A stretch of DNA of 64,000 nt from Diprion similis (taxonomy: Eukaryota; Arthropoda; Insecta; Hymenoptera; Diprionidae). Position numbers and translations under genes: made by a program. The stretch spans positions 10,919,501-10,983,500 of the forward strand of contig NC_060106.1 in the NCBI RefSeq assembly GCF_021155765.1, read 5' to 3'. The notes under the pieces were generated by a model that made no database searches, was not told where the DNA came from, and worked only from the letters and a program-made list of their open reading frames with translations. Shown in pieces: positions 49,401-63,100 of this stretch. The stretch's first letter is position 1; every line of letters begins with the position of its first letter.

Positions 49401-50961
49401 GTGCAAAATTCTTACGGTAGAAAAGAATTTTCTCTCCAAAATTAACTCGCGTTATAATACGCCCGTAACGGATCACTACCACTATGACCTTTACGGCTAG
49501 TTTTGCGATAAAACTTTAATGCGACGAGTTTTAGCTGTCTATAAGACCGATGACGTCGAGTGTGGACTTGGTTTGATTGCCTTCTATCTTTCGACCCGTT
49601 ACACTCGCAGAAAGCTCATTCAATGTCAGACCACGGATGGAAATTCTGAAATTCTGAAATTCAGGTTCAACGTACTGCCAACTAAATTTCTTTACGGAAA
49701 ATCCGGGAAAAATGTTTGGAACTTTCTCACAATCAGTGACGTCTTGTCTAGTCTCATATGTAGGAGTGCTGGTTTATAGGTCTTGTCTTGTAAGCCTAGG
49801 CTTACAATCGCGGCGACTTTCATTCACGCAGATTGTGGTACAAGGTTGTAGGATAATCCGTCTCCGTTATTAATCACGGGCTTGCCGCAGTGTTTTAACG
49901 TGCGGTCACTACGTCGCGACGTCGGAACGCGTCGCTTCGCACACGTGACAAAACCGGCTTACTTGCGCTAGTTAAATGTCATAATTACACGCGTTATGCT
50001 GCACTTCGAATTGGATCTGACGCGCAGGTTATTTTTGCAATTCTCCGATCGATCGTTTGGGTTCTGGTTATTAGCGAGGCGGGTTAATTCAACGCTTGTC
50101 GATTTCGCGAGAAGCGTATAATGGAAGGAGAAACCCGATCCGACTTGAAACGGAGAACTGCCGCAGGTGTGTATAACTTAATACGAAGACGACTATTCTC
50201 GAAACGCCATAAATTTTTACCGAACAATAAGAATTCCTTTAGTTTCTATTTTAGAATTTTAACTAACCGCGTTCGACAATTTAACGACGTCCCTCCTTTA
50301 ATAGTCGGTGAAATTTAGCGGGTGTCGAATGATTTCAGGCCAGTGAATGGGTTTGGACGAGAATAGATTCTGGACGCGCGAATATGTGTTGCTCGTATGT
50401 TCTATCAGGTCAATCAGGCGCTAGAAGATCTCTAGGATTCACTTATTGGAATCGATGGGTTGAGGTCACCGTATCGACGAAATATCGGTTAGAATTTAAA
50501 AAATTTGTTACCTGCAAAGGTAAAATTATAATATATGGATTCGCCCGAATATTTTCTGACTTGACTATAAGAAATTTGAATAAAAATTTTACTGGATTCA
50601 CTAGTTTCTGGACTGATAAGGTTCGCGAGTTTGCTTTTATCAAGCTGAGCTTTTTGAAGAAAAAAAAAAAAAATGATCCCCGTTATCACTGCATAATTTT
50701 AGAGAAAGAAATATTATTTTCATCCAACTAGTTCAGAGGTCGATCGACGAAGTTGATTCAAAATTTCGAAAATGCACAGCTATACCCGAGTAAAAAGCGT
50801 GAGGAATCAGATTCATTCACGCGGAACCGATCAGGACGTAAAGAAGTGTCCAGTAAAAACAAAAATCGAACGGACCAGTGAAAGTATAATAATAATAACA
50901 ATTATTATCATCATTTTAATTTACCGATGGCACACAAAATTGTGATCACAGTCTTCCACAT
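46457..50961 (-). CDS. Secreted C-type lectin-like protein with long basic C-terminal tail
   Basis: Five minus-strand exons are 50961-50925, 48276-47995, 47395-47162, 47092-46882 and 46727-46457, giving 344 residues in continuous phase. The 37-base first exon plus the start of exon 2 form a signal peptide (MWKTVITILCAIGTVLAQ). One long-form C-type lectin domain spans about 50-178, with six cysteines (50, 61, 78, 153, 169, 177) and the hallmarks WQEAHFHC, QWIGAKY, WTWG and MPYICQ. The calcium/sugar-site motifs (EPN or QPD, and WND) are absent; the WND position reads WSPRD, so classic calcium-dependent sugar binding is unlikely. Residues 179-344 form an Arg/Ser-rich then Pro/Glu-rich tail. Retention of the intron after exon 3 would give a short form ending at 47142. 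It resembles the insect Schlaff-type cuticle lectins, but I do not claim orthology. Confidence 0.82.
48277..50924 (-). other. First intron of the C-type lectin-like gene
   Basis: A 2.6 kb intron separates the signal-peptide start from the lectin domain. There are no further exons in phase and no HTATSF1 exon on the opposite strand. Short frames on both strands look like chance. Confidence 0.5.
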
Positions 50962-51239
50962 GGTGTGTTTTCTGTCTTCTTTTTTTTAAGTGATAAAAAA
51001 AGAAGTAGAAACCGTATTACGTATACGCAGTCACTAAAATCTTATGTCATAAACTCCTGGAGAGAAAAAAAAACAAAAAAAAAAACTTTCACGATCATCT
51101 CATCGTCGGCTCATCACTGCATAGGCATAATTTTTTCCTCGCCAGCCGTCCCCCACCTCCTAGGACATATATTTCACAAAGTACACTATCGGTCCTGGCG
51201 AAGATTCTCCGTCATGCAGGAAATAAACCGTCGGGTTTG

Positions 51240-51420
51240 ACAACGCGAGGAAGGCTGCACTCGACGGGCGCGGAGGTTCGCGACGGACTGATTCCTCCGG
51301 TACCAAACTGGTGCTCTACGTGTTCTCCCGACGACGTTCACTATACCAACTAGCATCCAGCAAGCAAAGCTTTCGGCACAAGCCCCGCCGTCACTTCGCA
51401 GCCTGACCTCATCGCCGCAG
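51240..51420 (-). promoter_or_regulatory. Likely promoter / leader of the C-type lectin-like gene
   Basis: A CpG-rich block lies about 280-460 bases upstream of the lectin start codon (50961). On the minus strand it includes an initiator-like TCAGTC near 51290. There is no clear TATA box. The assignment rests on composition and position. Confidence 0.3.
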
Positions 51421-53178
51421 ATCACAGCCCTAATACCTTACGCATATTATATATATGTATACCAAATTCGTTCTTCTGCAGCAGCTGATATGTGTGCCTT
51501 GTTCTTAATAATACCTGTGTGCACAGGTGCGTAAGTGTGTTACACATCGTTGTATATTCGCGCCGACTGACGAGAAGAGTCACCGGCAACTTCATTCGAT
51601 GCATCATTTTTTTATTCAGCGCAAAGACTGTTTTGGAATCGTAAATTATTGGATTACGATCGGCACGTCTGAAGTGCATGGGCTCAGGTGTAAGTCCTTC
51701 CCTTATCACGCCTCCCGTCACGAATAATTGAAGGGACAAAATCTGTTTAGAAAATATTTTTTAATTCAATACTGTGTCAGCCGGTTCTAACGCTAAAGGT
51801 GATAATTTTTAAGGCCGGTTCACTTCCCCATATAAACCTATGACGATATCAGTGTAGCCTTGTTTCGCACCTATGAGTTGTATACACATAGGTATTCTAA
51901 CCTTGCCGATGAGGAAGGTGATTTGTAAACATGAGTTGCTGCTCCGTTTGTTAGCGTATAATATACTTTTATGTTAATTTATAGAGACTTTGCGCCGTAG
52001 AATCTGCCAGTAGTCATTGGAAAAATTTCAATTAATTACCTCATCAGTGGAATGTAATTATGTTTCTTGATTGAAACAGATACGTCCATCGTACGTGGTG
52101 AATAAGTATCCATAATAATTGTTTGCGACACACTGACGTCGGACATTACAGCGTGGCGTGAAATGAGCATTCTTTAAATACATCTTACAAATAATAGTCA
52201 TGCGAGATTCTAGATCCTGCCGTGAATCAGGAAACAACAAATTAGCATGTCGCTATGTTTTCCATGTAGCAAAGTGCCTGTACAATGTAGGTAGTAACAG
52301 TTATCCAGATGCTTTCGTCGCGTATCCACAAAAATTTTTCACGTCAAACAACCGTGTTGTGAATTTTTAATAGACTAAACCTCAAGGTTCAAATAACGGG
52401 CGAAAAAATCCTCGTGACTTTTAACAACGCAAATCGATCCCTCGGCGAGCTGCTTTTAAAGAATAACCGAAAATGATGTGACGGGGAAATATTAGCGAGA
52501 AGGAGACTGCGAATTATCGTAAATACAGAATTGGCCAATTAGATTCAAGGCAAAATTACGAAGCTCCGAGCGTTTCTTTACCGGCAATGAGATCTCAATA
52601 ACACAGATCAGCTGACTGGCAAAGTCAAAAGGCAAAACTCGTATCAGTCGGCTCTTCGGTCTTCGTAACAACTTAACTTCGGTACGTAGGTACACCCCTT
52701 CATTAGCCTGGGTATAAATCATTGAACGGTTCCAAACGCAGTTTGGACTTTCCAGGAACGATGCAGCGTGTGTCGGATTCGGTAAAGTAGTCAGGTACCT
52801 AGAACCTCAGAGCGATTGAAGTTGGTACAGGAATTCATTCCCTCTTCCCTCCGTACCGTCTTCGAACATGATGCCCTTATACACTAAAGTATATAATGTA
52901 TCCCCATGTAAAAGTGTGTGAAGGTATATAATTCATTTGTAAGACACCTTTCGCCGAGACCCATGAGTCATGGATGCAGCCGAGATTTCTCCTCGGCAGA
53001 CTGTTCGCGACGATGGTGTTTCGAATCTCTGGGATATCGTGTCTGCATCTGGAAGTGCTCGTTAAGTTCGGCGCATTTGGTGCATTAAATTGACGTCACG
53101 AGAGAATTCATCATAATTCCGGTCGATTGGAAAAGTGGAAATTCATACGCGTCGTTTTAGTTTTTTCTCGCGTATGAA

Positions 53179-53194
53179 GGGGGGGGGGGGGGGG
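53179..53194 (+). repeat. Homopolymer run of 16 G
   Basis: An uninterrupted G run is followed by further G-rich sequence to about 53208. It could form a quadruplex and is a likely site of sequencing or assembly length error. Confidence 0.8.
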
Positions 53195-56100
53195 TATTTG
53201 GGGGTAGGAAAATTGACGGGGAAAAAACTGTCGTTTTATGAAACCGTGAGACGAGCAGTTCCTGGAAGCTAGTTTAACAAAAGATGCTGGTGGATGAAAA
53301 GATAACTCAGTTTTATTTTTCATGGGATCCGTACTGCAGATTCACACTCGTATTTGTACACTGAGGGCACAATGCTCAGGTTCACATATAAGGAGGTACC
53401 CCATCGATCCTCAGGGACTCGTACAGGCGTCTTCTTCGTCGAGGTTTTTCTTTCCCGCTACCTCGTCTTATTCTTCATTTTCCGAGTAAGGGAATGCCGG
53501 CGAAGCTAATCAACGGCTTCGAGCAACAGTTTAATACAAAGGAGAACTGGAACTGGATTCACGTCACGGTTTACGATTCAGTGACCCTCGATAGACCATC
53601 GATTCCTGGATTTAGTGTGCGGTGTATGATACATATACATAGATCGAACTGAACAGACAGCCTGAAGCCGCAGCAACAAATGAATAACCTGTAAAGAATT
53701 TTCTCGCGAACTTGAAGTACCTGCGTGATGTTGGATTAAAATAGAAGTGGTCATAAATATCGGGGATATAATAAACTGAAAGATTTAGTCAATTTTTATA
53801 AACAGACCGGCGAGAGAATAAATCTTAGCTAATCACAATAAACACTCTTGTCTCGATTCGTATTCAATTGCCAATTTCACTATTTATTTATTGTTATAAT
53901 CTTTACACGGATATTTAGAATTTACCACGCCGATCAACAAACCCAGCAGCGTATACGGGTCTACATCCCAGAAGCTGGTCTCTGTTGGTACAACCAAATA
54001 CGGTGATGCTGCGGGGAAAATTTCACTTGCAAAATGCAACCGTCGGTTTGAAGAATGAATGAATTCTTAAACTTGATTTAATCTCTGCAGTCTGTATTGT
54101 GTCATATTGCTCAACTAGTTTTGCATTTTATCGCGAGTTGTTCCACATTTGGTAACGAATTCTGCCTCGGTGAAGTTGTAAACATATTTATACATATTTT
54201 GATCCTTTCTTCAATTCGATTTTGTAACTCAATCCATCGATAAAATTCTCGGGATGTTGATTTTCTGGGGTTTAAATATTCTTTCATTGAATCACAAAAA
54301 TTTCATCTCAATCCACACAAATCTTGCATATAGAAAATATAAGTCATTAATCAATATGACGAAGAAGAACTTGTCTAGCATGAAAAGTTCTTTCACTTCG
54401 TATAGCATTGAGTGAAAATGACAGGTTTTTATTGCTTTATACATATATTGCATATCGGCTCTTAGCTAAGAAAAAGTTGAACTCTCACATCAATATACAA
54501 TCTAAAACGTCGATTGGATATACTCCAGACGTTTTTTTCCTTCAGCGTTTATAAAAAGGTAAGAACTGTGTGTGGGCGAGAGCGATCCATAACCCCGAGT
54601 TTATAAACGGTAGTTATTGGTTTAATCTGTACACGTCATGGTAAAAAAATAAAAGAAAAAAAGGAAAGAAATTAAACAAGAAATTTAATCGTTTCGGTTT
54701 TTCGATTCGCGGATATAACAACGAGCGTTAATTTTACTTTTCACCGTACAACCGACAGTCCGTACCGTTCCTGGATCAAATTTTTACTTTATCGGTTTAA
54801 CGTCTGTGCAGTTCGTGCTGATAAAAGCTCAATCTAAATGAAACCACGCGCCGCTTCTATACGCCCAGAAAATTATGCAGTCACTTGATTCAGAATCTGT
54901 GAGTACCTACCCACCTTATCGCGGTTCACGAGATATTGCATACAATTTAACCGTTAATCAGTCGATTAACTCATCGTCTTATCTACACGGTTTTAATTAA
55001 ATCACACCGATGGCCGTGTTGTTGTTCCCGGAACCTTTCGGTCGTAATACATTACCTGTCCATCGATCCGTTTGCAATTAACTTGTTGTAACACACGCGA
55101 AGGATGCAGCGTCGAGTAAACTAGACGTCGTTACCTCTCAAGCGTCTCTCAAGTCTGAAATGCTGACGATAAAATGCTTCTATAAATATGCGTATATAAT
55201 AACCCCGAGATTTATGCAGTAGCGCATTATAACGACATAATACATGCGTTATTAATGCACATGAAATTTTTTATGTACAGTTAGACTGTCGATGTTATCT
55301 CTTTTATTGCGCTATGCCTAAAATGCGTGTTCGTGTACGCACAACTTATTCATTCTTTATACCTGGTCTGTATCAGCTGCTTGCATTTTGCTGCTTGGTA
55401 GGTATACCAGAAAAATGGAAGCAATAGTCGGTCATTTTACTGCTATTTACCTACATACTCGAATACGGTTACACTTCGTGTACCTTGTAAATGGAGTTAT
55501 AATTGTCCAGCAGCATAAGTATAAATCGTGTTTACTCGGTGTGAAAATCAGAAGAGACAAGGTGCTAATGAATGTATTATACTTTACCATGATCGCGAAG
55601 ATTACAGGCTCACGATGGTGAATGTGGCGGTTTTTAGCACTTTTATCAATTTGTCTCTAGGCTCATCGTACAGTGATTTAATTCAAACAGACGGGTGATT
55701 GATAGAAACAAAAATATAAGTGCTTATTTCGCGTACATCCGCTTTGAAAATTACATAATAGTCGAAGATGTGGATAGTCTGGATAGAAATAGCAATTACT
55801 TCCTACACAAACATAGGTACACCCGATAAATGTAAACTGAATAGATATTTTATTCTACGTTTTCACTGGAGTGAGCACGTGCGGTAGGAACTTGGCTTCA
55901 AGTGATATCAATCCTTCGTTTGATGTCAGATATGGAAAATAATTTAACCAGCTATGTAAACTAAGCGCGATTTTACATTTATTTCAATGACTAGACCGCT
56001 GTGAAATGCTGTTAGAAAGTATGCCGCAGGTGCATAAATGTCGATCGATGATAGACGTAATATATTGAGAATTCTCTACACGAATCGAATTGCATCCAGC

Positions 56101-58420
56101 TGCATGTCGCGATATGCAATTTATGTGTTCGGAAAGGGAGGAAAATTGTGGTGGTTTTAGATATGGATATAAAAATTGCATGTAAAATATGGAATTTGTA
56201 TGGAATTTGCAATTTTTAAACTGCTTCGCGAAACTTGCAAAATTGGCAATTTAAATGGCTATTGGCTTCTGTTTTCATCGACAATCTAGCTGCTCAAAAG
56301 TTGCAAATAGCTTGTCTGTTAGATAATATTTACGAAAAAAACATTTTTTCGAAATTCCTGATGGCGGAGCGTGAAAAGTTTGGACGAGATTGGGTGGAAG
56401 CCACGCGCGAAATGTTGAGCGATAAAAAAAACCGAGGATTATGAGTGGCGAGAAAAAACACGTGTGACATCATGGAACCAACATATACGAGGAATTATCG
56501 CGTGAAATGTACAGATGCTGTAATTTATATTAGACATGTCGTAACCCGAAAACGATGAGCGAGAATTTTCACGGCCAGGCCTGATCCGATCGATCAGTTC
56601 TTTTATTCCTCGTCAATTCTGATGACCGTGCGACGATCATCGATTTTTAATTGCCTAATGCTCTCCGCAAACATCTTTACAAGGGGATCATCGCAGCGCG
56701 AATCAACTCATGAGTCACGGGCAATTGGATCTCCACATGTGTGCGTATGTGTCGTAAATCTTGTTAGCACGATTGAGTTCTGCGTACGACGAAATTGCGA
56801 CGTTCGCAAATATTGTTGGAAGTTCCTGCCTTGCAAGACGTTTCTAGCCTGTGAAGCTGTGACAAAAACTGAAGCATCGATGTCTATTTTGATGATAATT
56901 GGTGCAAATTATTGAAATTACATATTTTCGACGTGATTCATTTGTAGATAAAGATACTTTATACGTGATGTAGAAAATTTTGGCGGATGAATTGAAAATT
57001 TAATTTTATATCTATTTTAATGAAGTGAAATCTTGTGAATTTTTCGAGTTCTTACATTAGTATTTTCTCTTCCGCATGGATTGTGCCGTTTTGATTGATT
57101 GTCCTACACCGCAGCGCATTCCCTGGGATATTTTTTGTGTATTTGCATATGTCGGTCGCATCTCTGCGCACGATCAAGCTCAAATTAAAAATAAGTAGAA
57201 TACGCCCGATCGTTCTCTAAATAAATAAGTAGGCAAAATGTGAAATATAACACCGCTGTAGGTCTCGCCAGGTATTTGCGAAGCTTGAACCATCGGATCG
57301 TTTTGCGTTGTATACGAATAGGATTGGTATAAAGGGCGAGAAAAAAGTTGAATGAAAAATAGAAAATGAAATCTCTGTCGTTTCGTTAACTTAAATAATT
57401 TTCCGAAACACGAGTTCTTCTTTTTTCAATCTCTTTGAAAATTATCTGTGATATTCCGCAGCAACGTTTAAAGTAGCGACAAAATATTGTCTTCCTATTC
57501 TGAAGTAGTAAAGTGTACTCGTAGAAAAAAATAGTCTTAAATATATGCGCATTCGCAAAAATATTTTGCTTTCTTTCATCGTTTGCAATGATCTTTCTTA
57601 AAAAGCTTCGTCAATGTCGCGTAAATTATACTCTTAACATATTATTGAAGTATAAATAACTCTGAGATATTTTATCGGGCCGCGAAGTTAATAAAAATAA
57701 CTCTTCAGTTTCGCTTGGAGCCCAGAATTTTGTTTTAGAACTGCAGAATTCGCTGCTTCAGGTATAAGACAAACAACTCTTTCGTCACGGTAGTCATCGG
57801 CTGGTTGTCTTGTTATTTCTTTCTCTCTTGCCTTTCGTTTTTTCAATACCAACGGTTGCATTGCATACCAACGCGTAAATCGCGTTTTGACAGAAGAGAA
57901 AAGCCGCAAGCTTCGAGGAGAGAGTAGTTTTTATCCTACGTGATTCATACGTTTCGTGATCTACATAATATCGGAATTGCAACATTGTGCTATTCGTATC
58001 GAATTCGGAGTAACCCGGTGAAAATCTATTTTGTCTTTTCTTTTTTTTCGACACTTTTTTCAACGTAACTTTCCAATATCTGCAACAGCTGATGAGAGGC
58101 AGAAAATTCAACTAATCATATATCCAGCAGAATTTTCGCGTCCATTTTCCACGGCAAAAGAGATATCGAGGTTGTAGCCAGAATCTGGCGCCTGATCATA
58201 GGTACGTGACGTCATCGTTGCGCAATAAGTCATTCGTCTTGTAAGCTTGGCATCACCTGTGTCAAGTTATTGGAGAAATCGCGTCATCGTCGACGTGTCC
58301 AGAGTTTTGCATTTTTATTTTAATATAAGTATTGGTTCGAGGTGTAATTATCATCGACACACATGCAGGGTTCCTGTCATTTGCCTTAGGGTGCGATACT
58401 GTTTCTTTATTTTTTTATTT

Positions 58421-58447
58421 CCTCTCTCTCTCTCCCTCTCTCTCTCT
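58421..58447 (+). repeat. CT dinucleotide microsatellite
   Basis: An imperfect (CT)n tract of about 27 bases with one interruption, preceded by a T-rich run. Confidence 0.8.
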
Positions 58448-59455
58448 TTTGTATTCAATAACGACTCGTCGAAGCGATTATTTTCGGCGATGACAATGTC
58501 GTAAATTCTTGTGCAACTGTACTGATGCATGGCACGACTTCTCGGCGTTGTGTCATTTCTCATTCATTTTTAATTTGTAATTCGCATGCGTGCACGCGTG
58601 TGAAACATCGTAGGTATCGTACGAGTTAAGGTTCTGTCGAAGGAAACTCCTGTCCCCTCTTCTCACACTGATCACCACGGCTTGGTGAAATTCGTTCGAG
58701 CGTTAAGTTATTTCAATTATGAATATCCCCACTCGTAATACACGTATAATCTCCTTCAATTACGCTCGTATTTTTTCCCCAATCAACCGGTCGCCGAGTG
58801 CTAGTGCCTAATCAATTTATGAGTCTCCCTTATCAACGCCAATGCTGCAGCTAACAACCACTAACTATAACTAACTGGTTTTTCGTCTGCACTCGTATTA
58901 CGTATCTGTGAGCATTTAATTATGTTTCACCCCCTTCCACCTCCCTATTTTTTTCCCCTGAACCGACAAATTGATTTAATATCAATTACCTTCCTACATT
59001 TATTCACGAATCACGAATTGTTAATGTAATAATTAATTATCATGTCGGCATATTATGCGGAAACCTTAAGTGTAACGTGATCCGTTTTGCAATAGCTACG
59101 GATGTACGTATGCTTCGCGGTGATTATCTTTCAGGGTTTTTTTTCCACAGCGACAGGTCAACGCTATAAATAAAATTTAAAATTACTTGCGATATTGTAT
59201 TTCTTATACTTTTCCCTGTTTTGGGAGTGTAATCTAACCATGTCATCCGGGACGTGATACCGCAGATGTAATGTTGATTGTAACATTCAGTATATTCTCG
59301 GAAATTAGACGATAGTTGAGAGTTCTTCGATCATTTTTATTTCAGTCATATTCCGCGACTGGTTTTTCGCAGTTCCTGTAATAACGCTGTCGCAATACTT
59401 AATTGTTGGTGAGTGTTATCACAAAACTCTGAACTACTGCAGCAATAATTTCGAC

Positions 59456-60152
59456 TAGTGCTGAAGGATTTAGCCGGCTTAGCCAGCCAAGACAGTTAAC
59501 TTAGCTAATTAGCTGAAAGTTAGTTAGCCAAAATAGTCGACCGGTTAACCAGCTAAGCCGGCCAAAAATAGTTAATCAGCTAATTTTAACCGGTCAAACC
59601 TAAAAATGCGGAAAATCAACAAGCAAACGAATTTTTTACGTCCTGGAGTCGAACTTCGCACCAAATTACCAGATAAATAGACGTTTGTCACTGACAATTA
59701 GAGAAATTTTTAAGCGAATCCAATTTTAATATGACTGAATAATGTACTAAGTACAGTTGGGAAATAATACATACTAAATCATTCGAAAGTATGCGGAGCC
59801 TAGTAAGTTACTTTGCAAAGTTAATCCAAACAAGTATCACGATTTGATGAACGCTAATTTTTATTCTCAGCTTAGCTGATTAGTACTGATTGATGAACTT
59901 TTTTATCACCCTGGACATTAGATGACAATAATTCTGTAAAGTGAATATAATAAAACTTATTTCGTTCCAAATTCGAATCTGAGAGGTGAAAAATTCATTT
60001 GCTTGTTGATTTTGTACGTTTTTAGATCTGGCCGGTTAAAATTAGTTGAGTAGCTAATTTTGGCCGGCTAATTGTTTTCGCCACATAATTTTCACCCAAT
60101 TAGCCCAGTTAACTGTCTTCACCGGCTAAGTCGGCTAAATCGTAGAGCACTA
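59456..60152. mobile_element. hAT-type MITE with long terminal inverted repeats
   Basis: A 697 bp element runs from TAGTGCTGAAGGATTTAGCC at 59456 to GGCTAAATCGTAGAGCACTA at 60152. The ends are inverted copies, and the similarity extends about 175 bases inward on each side, to the blocks AAAATCAACAAGCAAACGAA (about 59616) and TTCATTTGCTTGTTGATTTT (about 59994). Flanks carry an 8-base near-duplication, atttcgac (59448-59455) and ctttcgac (60153-60160), with one mismatch. An 8-base target duplication and TAGTGCT-type tips point to the hAT superfamily. The centre (about 59640-59985) is unique and non-coding, so the element is non-autonomous. The arms are rich in GCCGG/TTAGCTAA units, themselves partly palindromic. 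Confidence 0.82.
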
Positions 60153-60160
60153 CTTTCGAC

Positions 60161-63100
60161 CATTTTGGTCTCACCCAGAGCCTGAGGCTGATATGTGCCA
60201 TCAAGAATAAGGAGCTGATCAAGAAGTAACGAACAGCATCAACCTTGGCCGAACGTTTAAACGGGATAGACCTGCAGTGTAACAACACACATCGTTTCAT
60301 AATACCTACCATGTAAACGTAATATGCGAGCGTGACATCAGAGATCGGAGGGAAAATGCAAAAGAGTAGGTACCTACTTGGGTATCTACATCTTCTCTCC
60401 GTAAGTATGCATGGCATAGTAAGCGGCGTAATGTAATGGCTCGAAGACAGTATCGAGTTCTTACGAGACTGAAGCTAGCAGCCAAACCTTTTAATGTTCT
60501 TTCGAACAAGGTAGTGATGTCCGGAAATCAAAATTTTTTGAAACACCTTGAACTAACGATGCTTTTATAGAGTAACGAGGATGATATCGAACTGCATTTT
60601 TATATTTCTAAAAAGTTTGACACACGTTTGACTGCTAACTCTGGCTGCTAGCCTCACCTTCATCGACATCTTGGGTGGTCCGAGTTGCTCCCAGCAAAGG
60701 GAAGGATTATTTTTCATAACTCGGTGTAAGCAAGGTCTCATCCTGTTGTCCTTGACGGCACTTGAGAGTAGGCGGAATTCAGAAATGTCTTGTCAAATGT
60801 TTACTGCACGTACAAGGTAGATGGAAAACCTTTTCCAACCTCATAGGAAAAAGCTTTAAGATCAGTCTCAGCAATTAACTTTGAAACGAGTGAATTCTTA
60901 CTATCGCAATTTAATATCCAACAGCACTCGCTGGTTATTAAAAGAACATTTCAACCGGTCACTGACCCTTTGCTGTTGAGAGGCTTATACTAGGTGTATA
61001 TGCACAGGGTGATCGTAAATCTGTAAAAATCTGTAAACAGTCCGCATTATGGTTACTTCAGGAATCCACTGTAGGTACGAGACGATCTTGTGTATATATA
61101 TACCTAATACCGCTAGCATATCTCCACGGCATCGTCAGAATTTTTATTGTTCATCGTCAGTTTATTTCTCTGTCGTCATTCATCTTTTCTTGTCGTCTTT
61201 CGTGCTGCTGCTGCTGCTGCTATTGACGCAACATTTCCAGAGAAAATGTCGTCGTCGTCGTTTGCGCGCAGAAATAAGGTTTATGCGATGTGGCCACAGC
61301 CTTCCGTCTGCTTATACATACCCCGATGATGTCATTGGTTCGGTTTTAGAAGTCATGGAACTTCAATTTCAAGTCCCCCAATATATTTCTCAGAAATATC
61401 TCGTTTGATCTCTTATCTTGGCGATAGAGCGGATTCTTACGGGCTAAAAATACTCGAGATGCCGTAATACTCTTCGATGATTTCAAACGTTTGACGATTG
61501 AAATGACGAGCCATGTGGACCGTCAAATGCTTCGAATTGCCTAAATGAAATGCCTGTATCTTTATAAGCAGGGAGGTTATTCGTCCACTGTTGCAAGTGA
61601 TTTGCCATTAATTACACTTACCATGGGCTGTGATTACGCCAATTAAAACAAACGATCATGCACATGAAGAGAGAAGGTCTGATCGATGGTCGTCAAATGA
61701 CCATTGACACATCCTAGGCTATTCAAACATTCATGAGTCTGCGGTTTGTTTGATGCATCTTCCGGTATTCCTTGACTACTGCCATCAATTAATACTCCGC
61801 AAAGCAATAATACCACGTTCGTTTACCATTGGTTGAAAATCCTCATCGTTTCGAACTCCATTTCTAGAAATGACGATTTTAGGTCAACCGGTCAAACGGC
61901 GTGCCAGTGCATATTCTAAGGTCTAACTGTTCGTGGTTATTTGCGTAATCTGACGACCGACGGCAAGTCGTATACACATAACGTAAAGTCGGAGACCAGC
62001 GCGTCTGCATCTCGCGTGTCTTGACTTCGTAATTGCCTATACACGTATAGTGCCAGCGTGAAATACTCGAGTTTAAATTCGCCACGCCCGTTTCCATATA
62101 ACTTTATAGAGTCTAATTTCCATGACATGCATTTCATTCGTGGCGCATCTTCACTCAATAACGCTGCATTTTAACCTGAATATTCCTGGATGATCGAGTA
62201 GCGCGTGCCATTCCAAGGCCTCAAAAGACTCAGAGGTACATGCGGTAAACGACGTTGAACAGAGCGGAGCAAATCACTTGGTGAAGACGTCAGGATTAAT
62301 TAAACGAATCTGAAATCATACGGTGGAATGTGCCCCGTGAATTCGTTCGGTCAATCTCTCAATCTATCGCGATAACAATCGATCCCATGCATGTGCTTGT
62401 CACATGTACTTGTCTCGCCTCGGTTAGATCGATTGCTCAAAATCAGAGGCACAAATTCGTTCTTAATTGAACGCATTTGTGCGACGACGGCGATCAATTT
62501 TCACTGCGTTTTGTTTTCGTAAAGGACAAAGGGGTCCTTGGCGTAGACCCTCTCGGTTTTCAACTTTGGTTTGTTCTTTTATTGCGGTATCTTGGGATCA
62601 GCCAAACCAGTTAGTCCCTCTTCACTCATGCGGTTGTCCACACGTCACGAGTCGCGCTGGGTTGATCTTGTCATCCGACTTATGTATATGGAAATTTAAA
62701 ATTTACTTTCATAGGTTGTTGCTTGTTGTGTTAGGTTGAACCGCAGCTCTGAATAAACGATATGTGCTTTGCTGTCCGAGAGAACAAAAACTTTCTGAGG
62801 TATACCGGGCTAACTTTATACAAAGACTGTACTGCGGTCTTCGAGTTTTGTGAAACTGAACAGTTCTATATTATCTTTGAGATTTTTTTTTGCCTCGCCG
62901 ATTCATTTCGTTCGTCTTGCAGCCGTCAGAGCTTGCATTTTTAACCTGTGACAGGCTTGAGAATGATCCTCGATACCGTTGCGAAGATTAGTCGCTGGAA
63001 CTTGTTTCACAATAGCGGTGAAAATTTTCTTTTTTTGCTTTAACAACTTGGCACTGTTTGAAATCGACAAGTTTAGGCATTGTTCGCGTAAGTTTTAACA

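Larger units (their letters stand above)
50962..59447. other. Gene-free region upstream of the lectin gene
   Basis: No coding exon can be supported on either strand across 8.5 kb. A CpG-rich block at about 51240-51420 is the likely lectin promoter. A run of 16 G lies at 53179-53194 and a CT-rich microsatellite at 58421-58447. The whole region has moderate AT content with many CpG dinucleotides. It may hold distal regulatory sequence or be part of a long intron. Confidence 0.45.

Noticed and set aside
57794..58111. 105-codon minus-strand frame in the right-end region
   Set aside because: No recognisable domain, low-complexity Lys/Arg segments, and no splice or promoter context.
60109..60417. 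102-codon minus-strand frame
   Set aside because: It runs into the right arm of the hAT-type MITE, so part of it is transposon end, and no family is recognisable.
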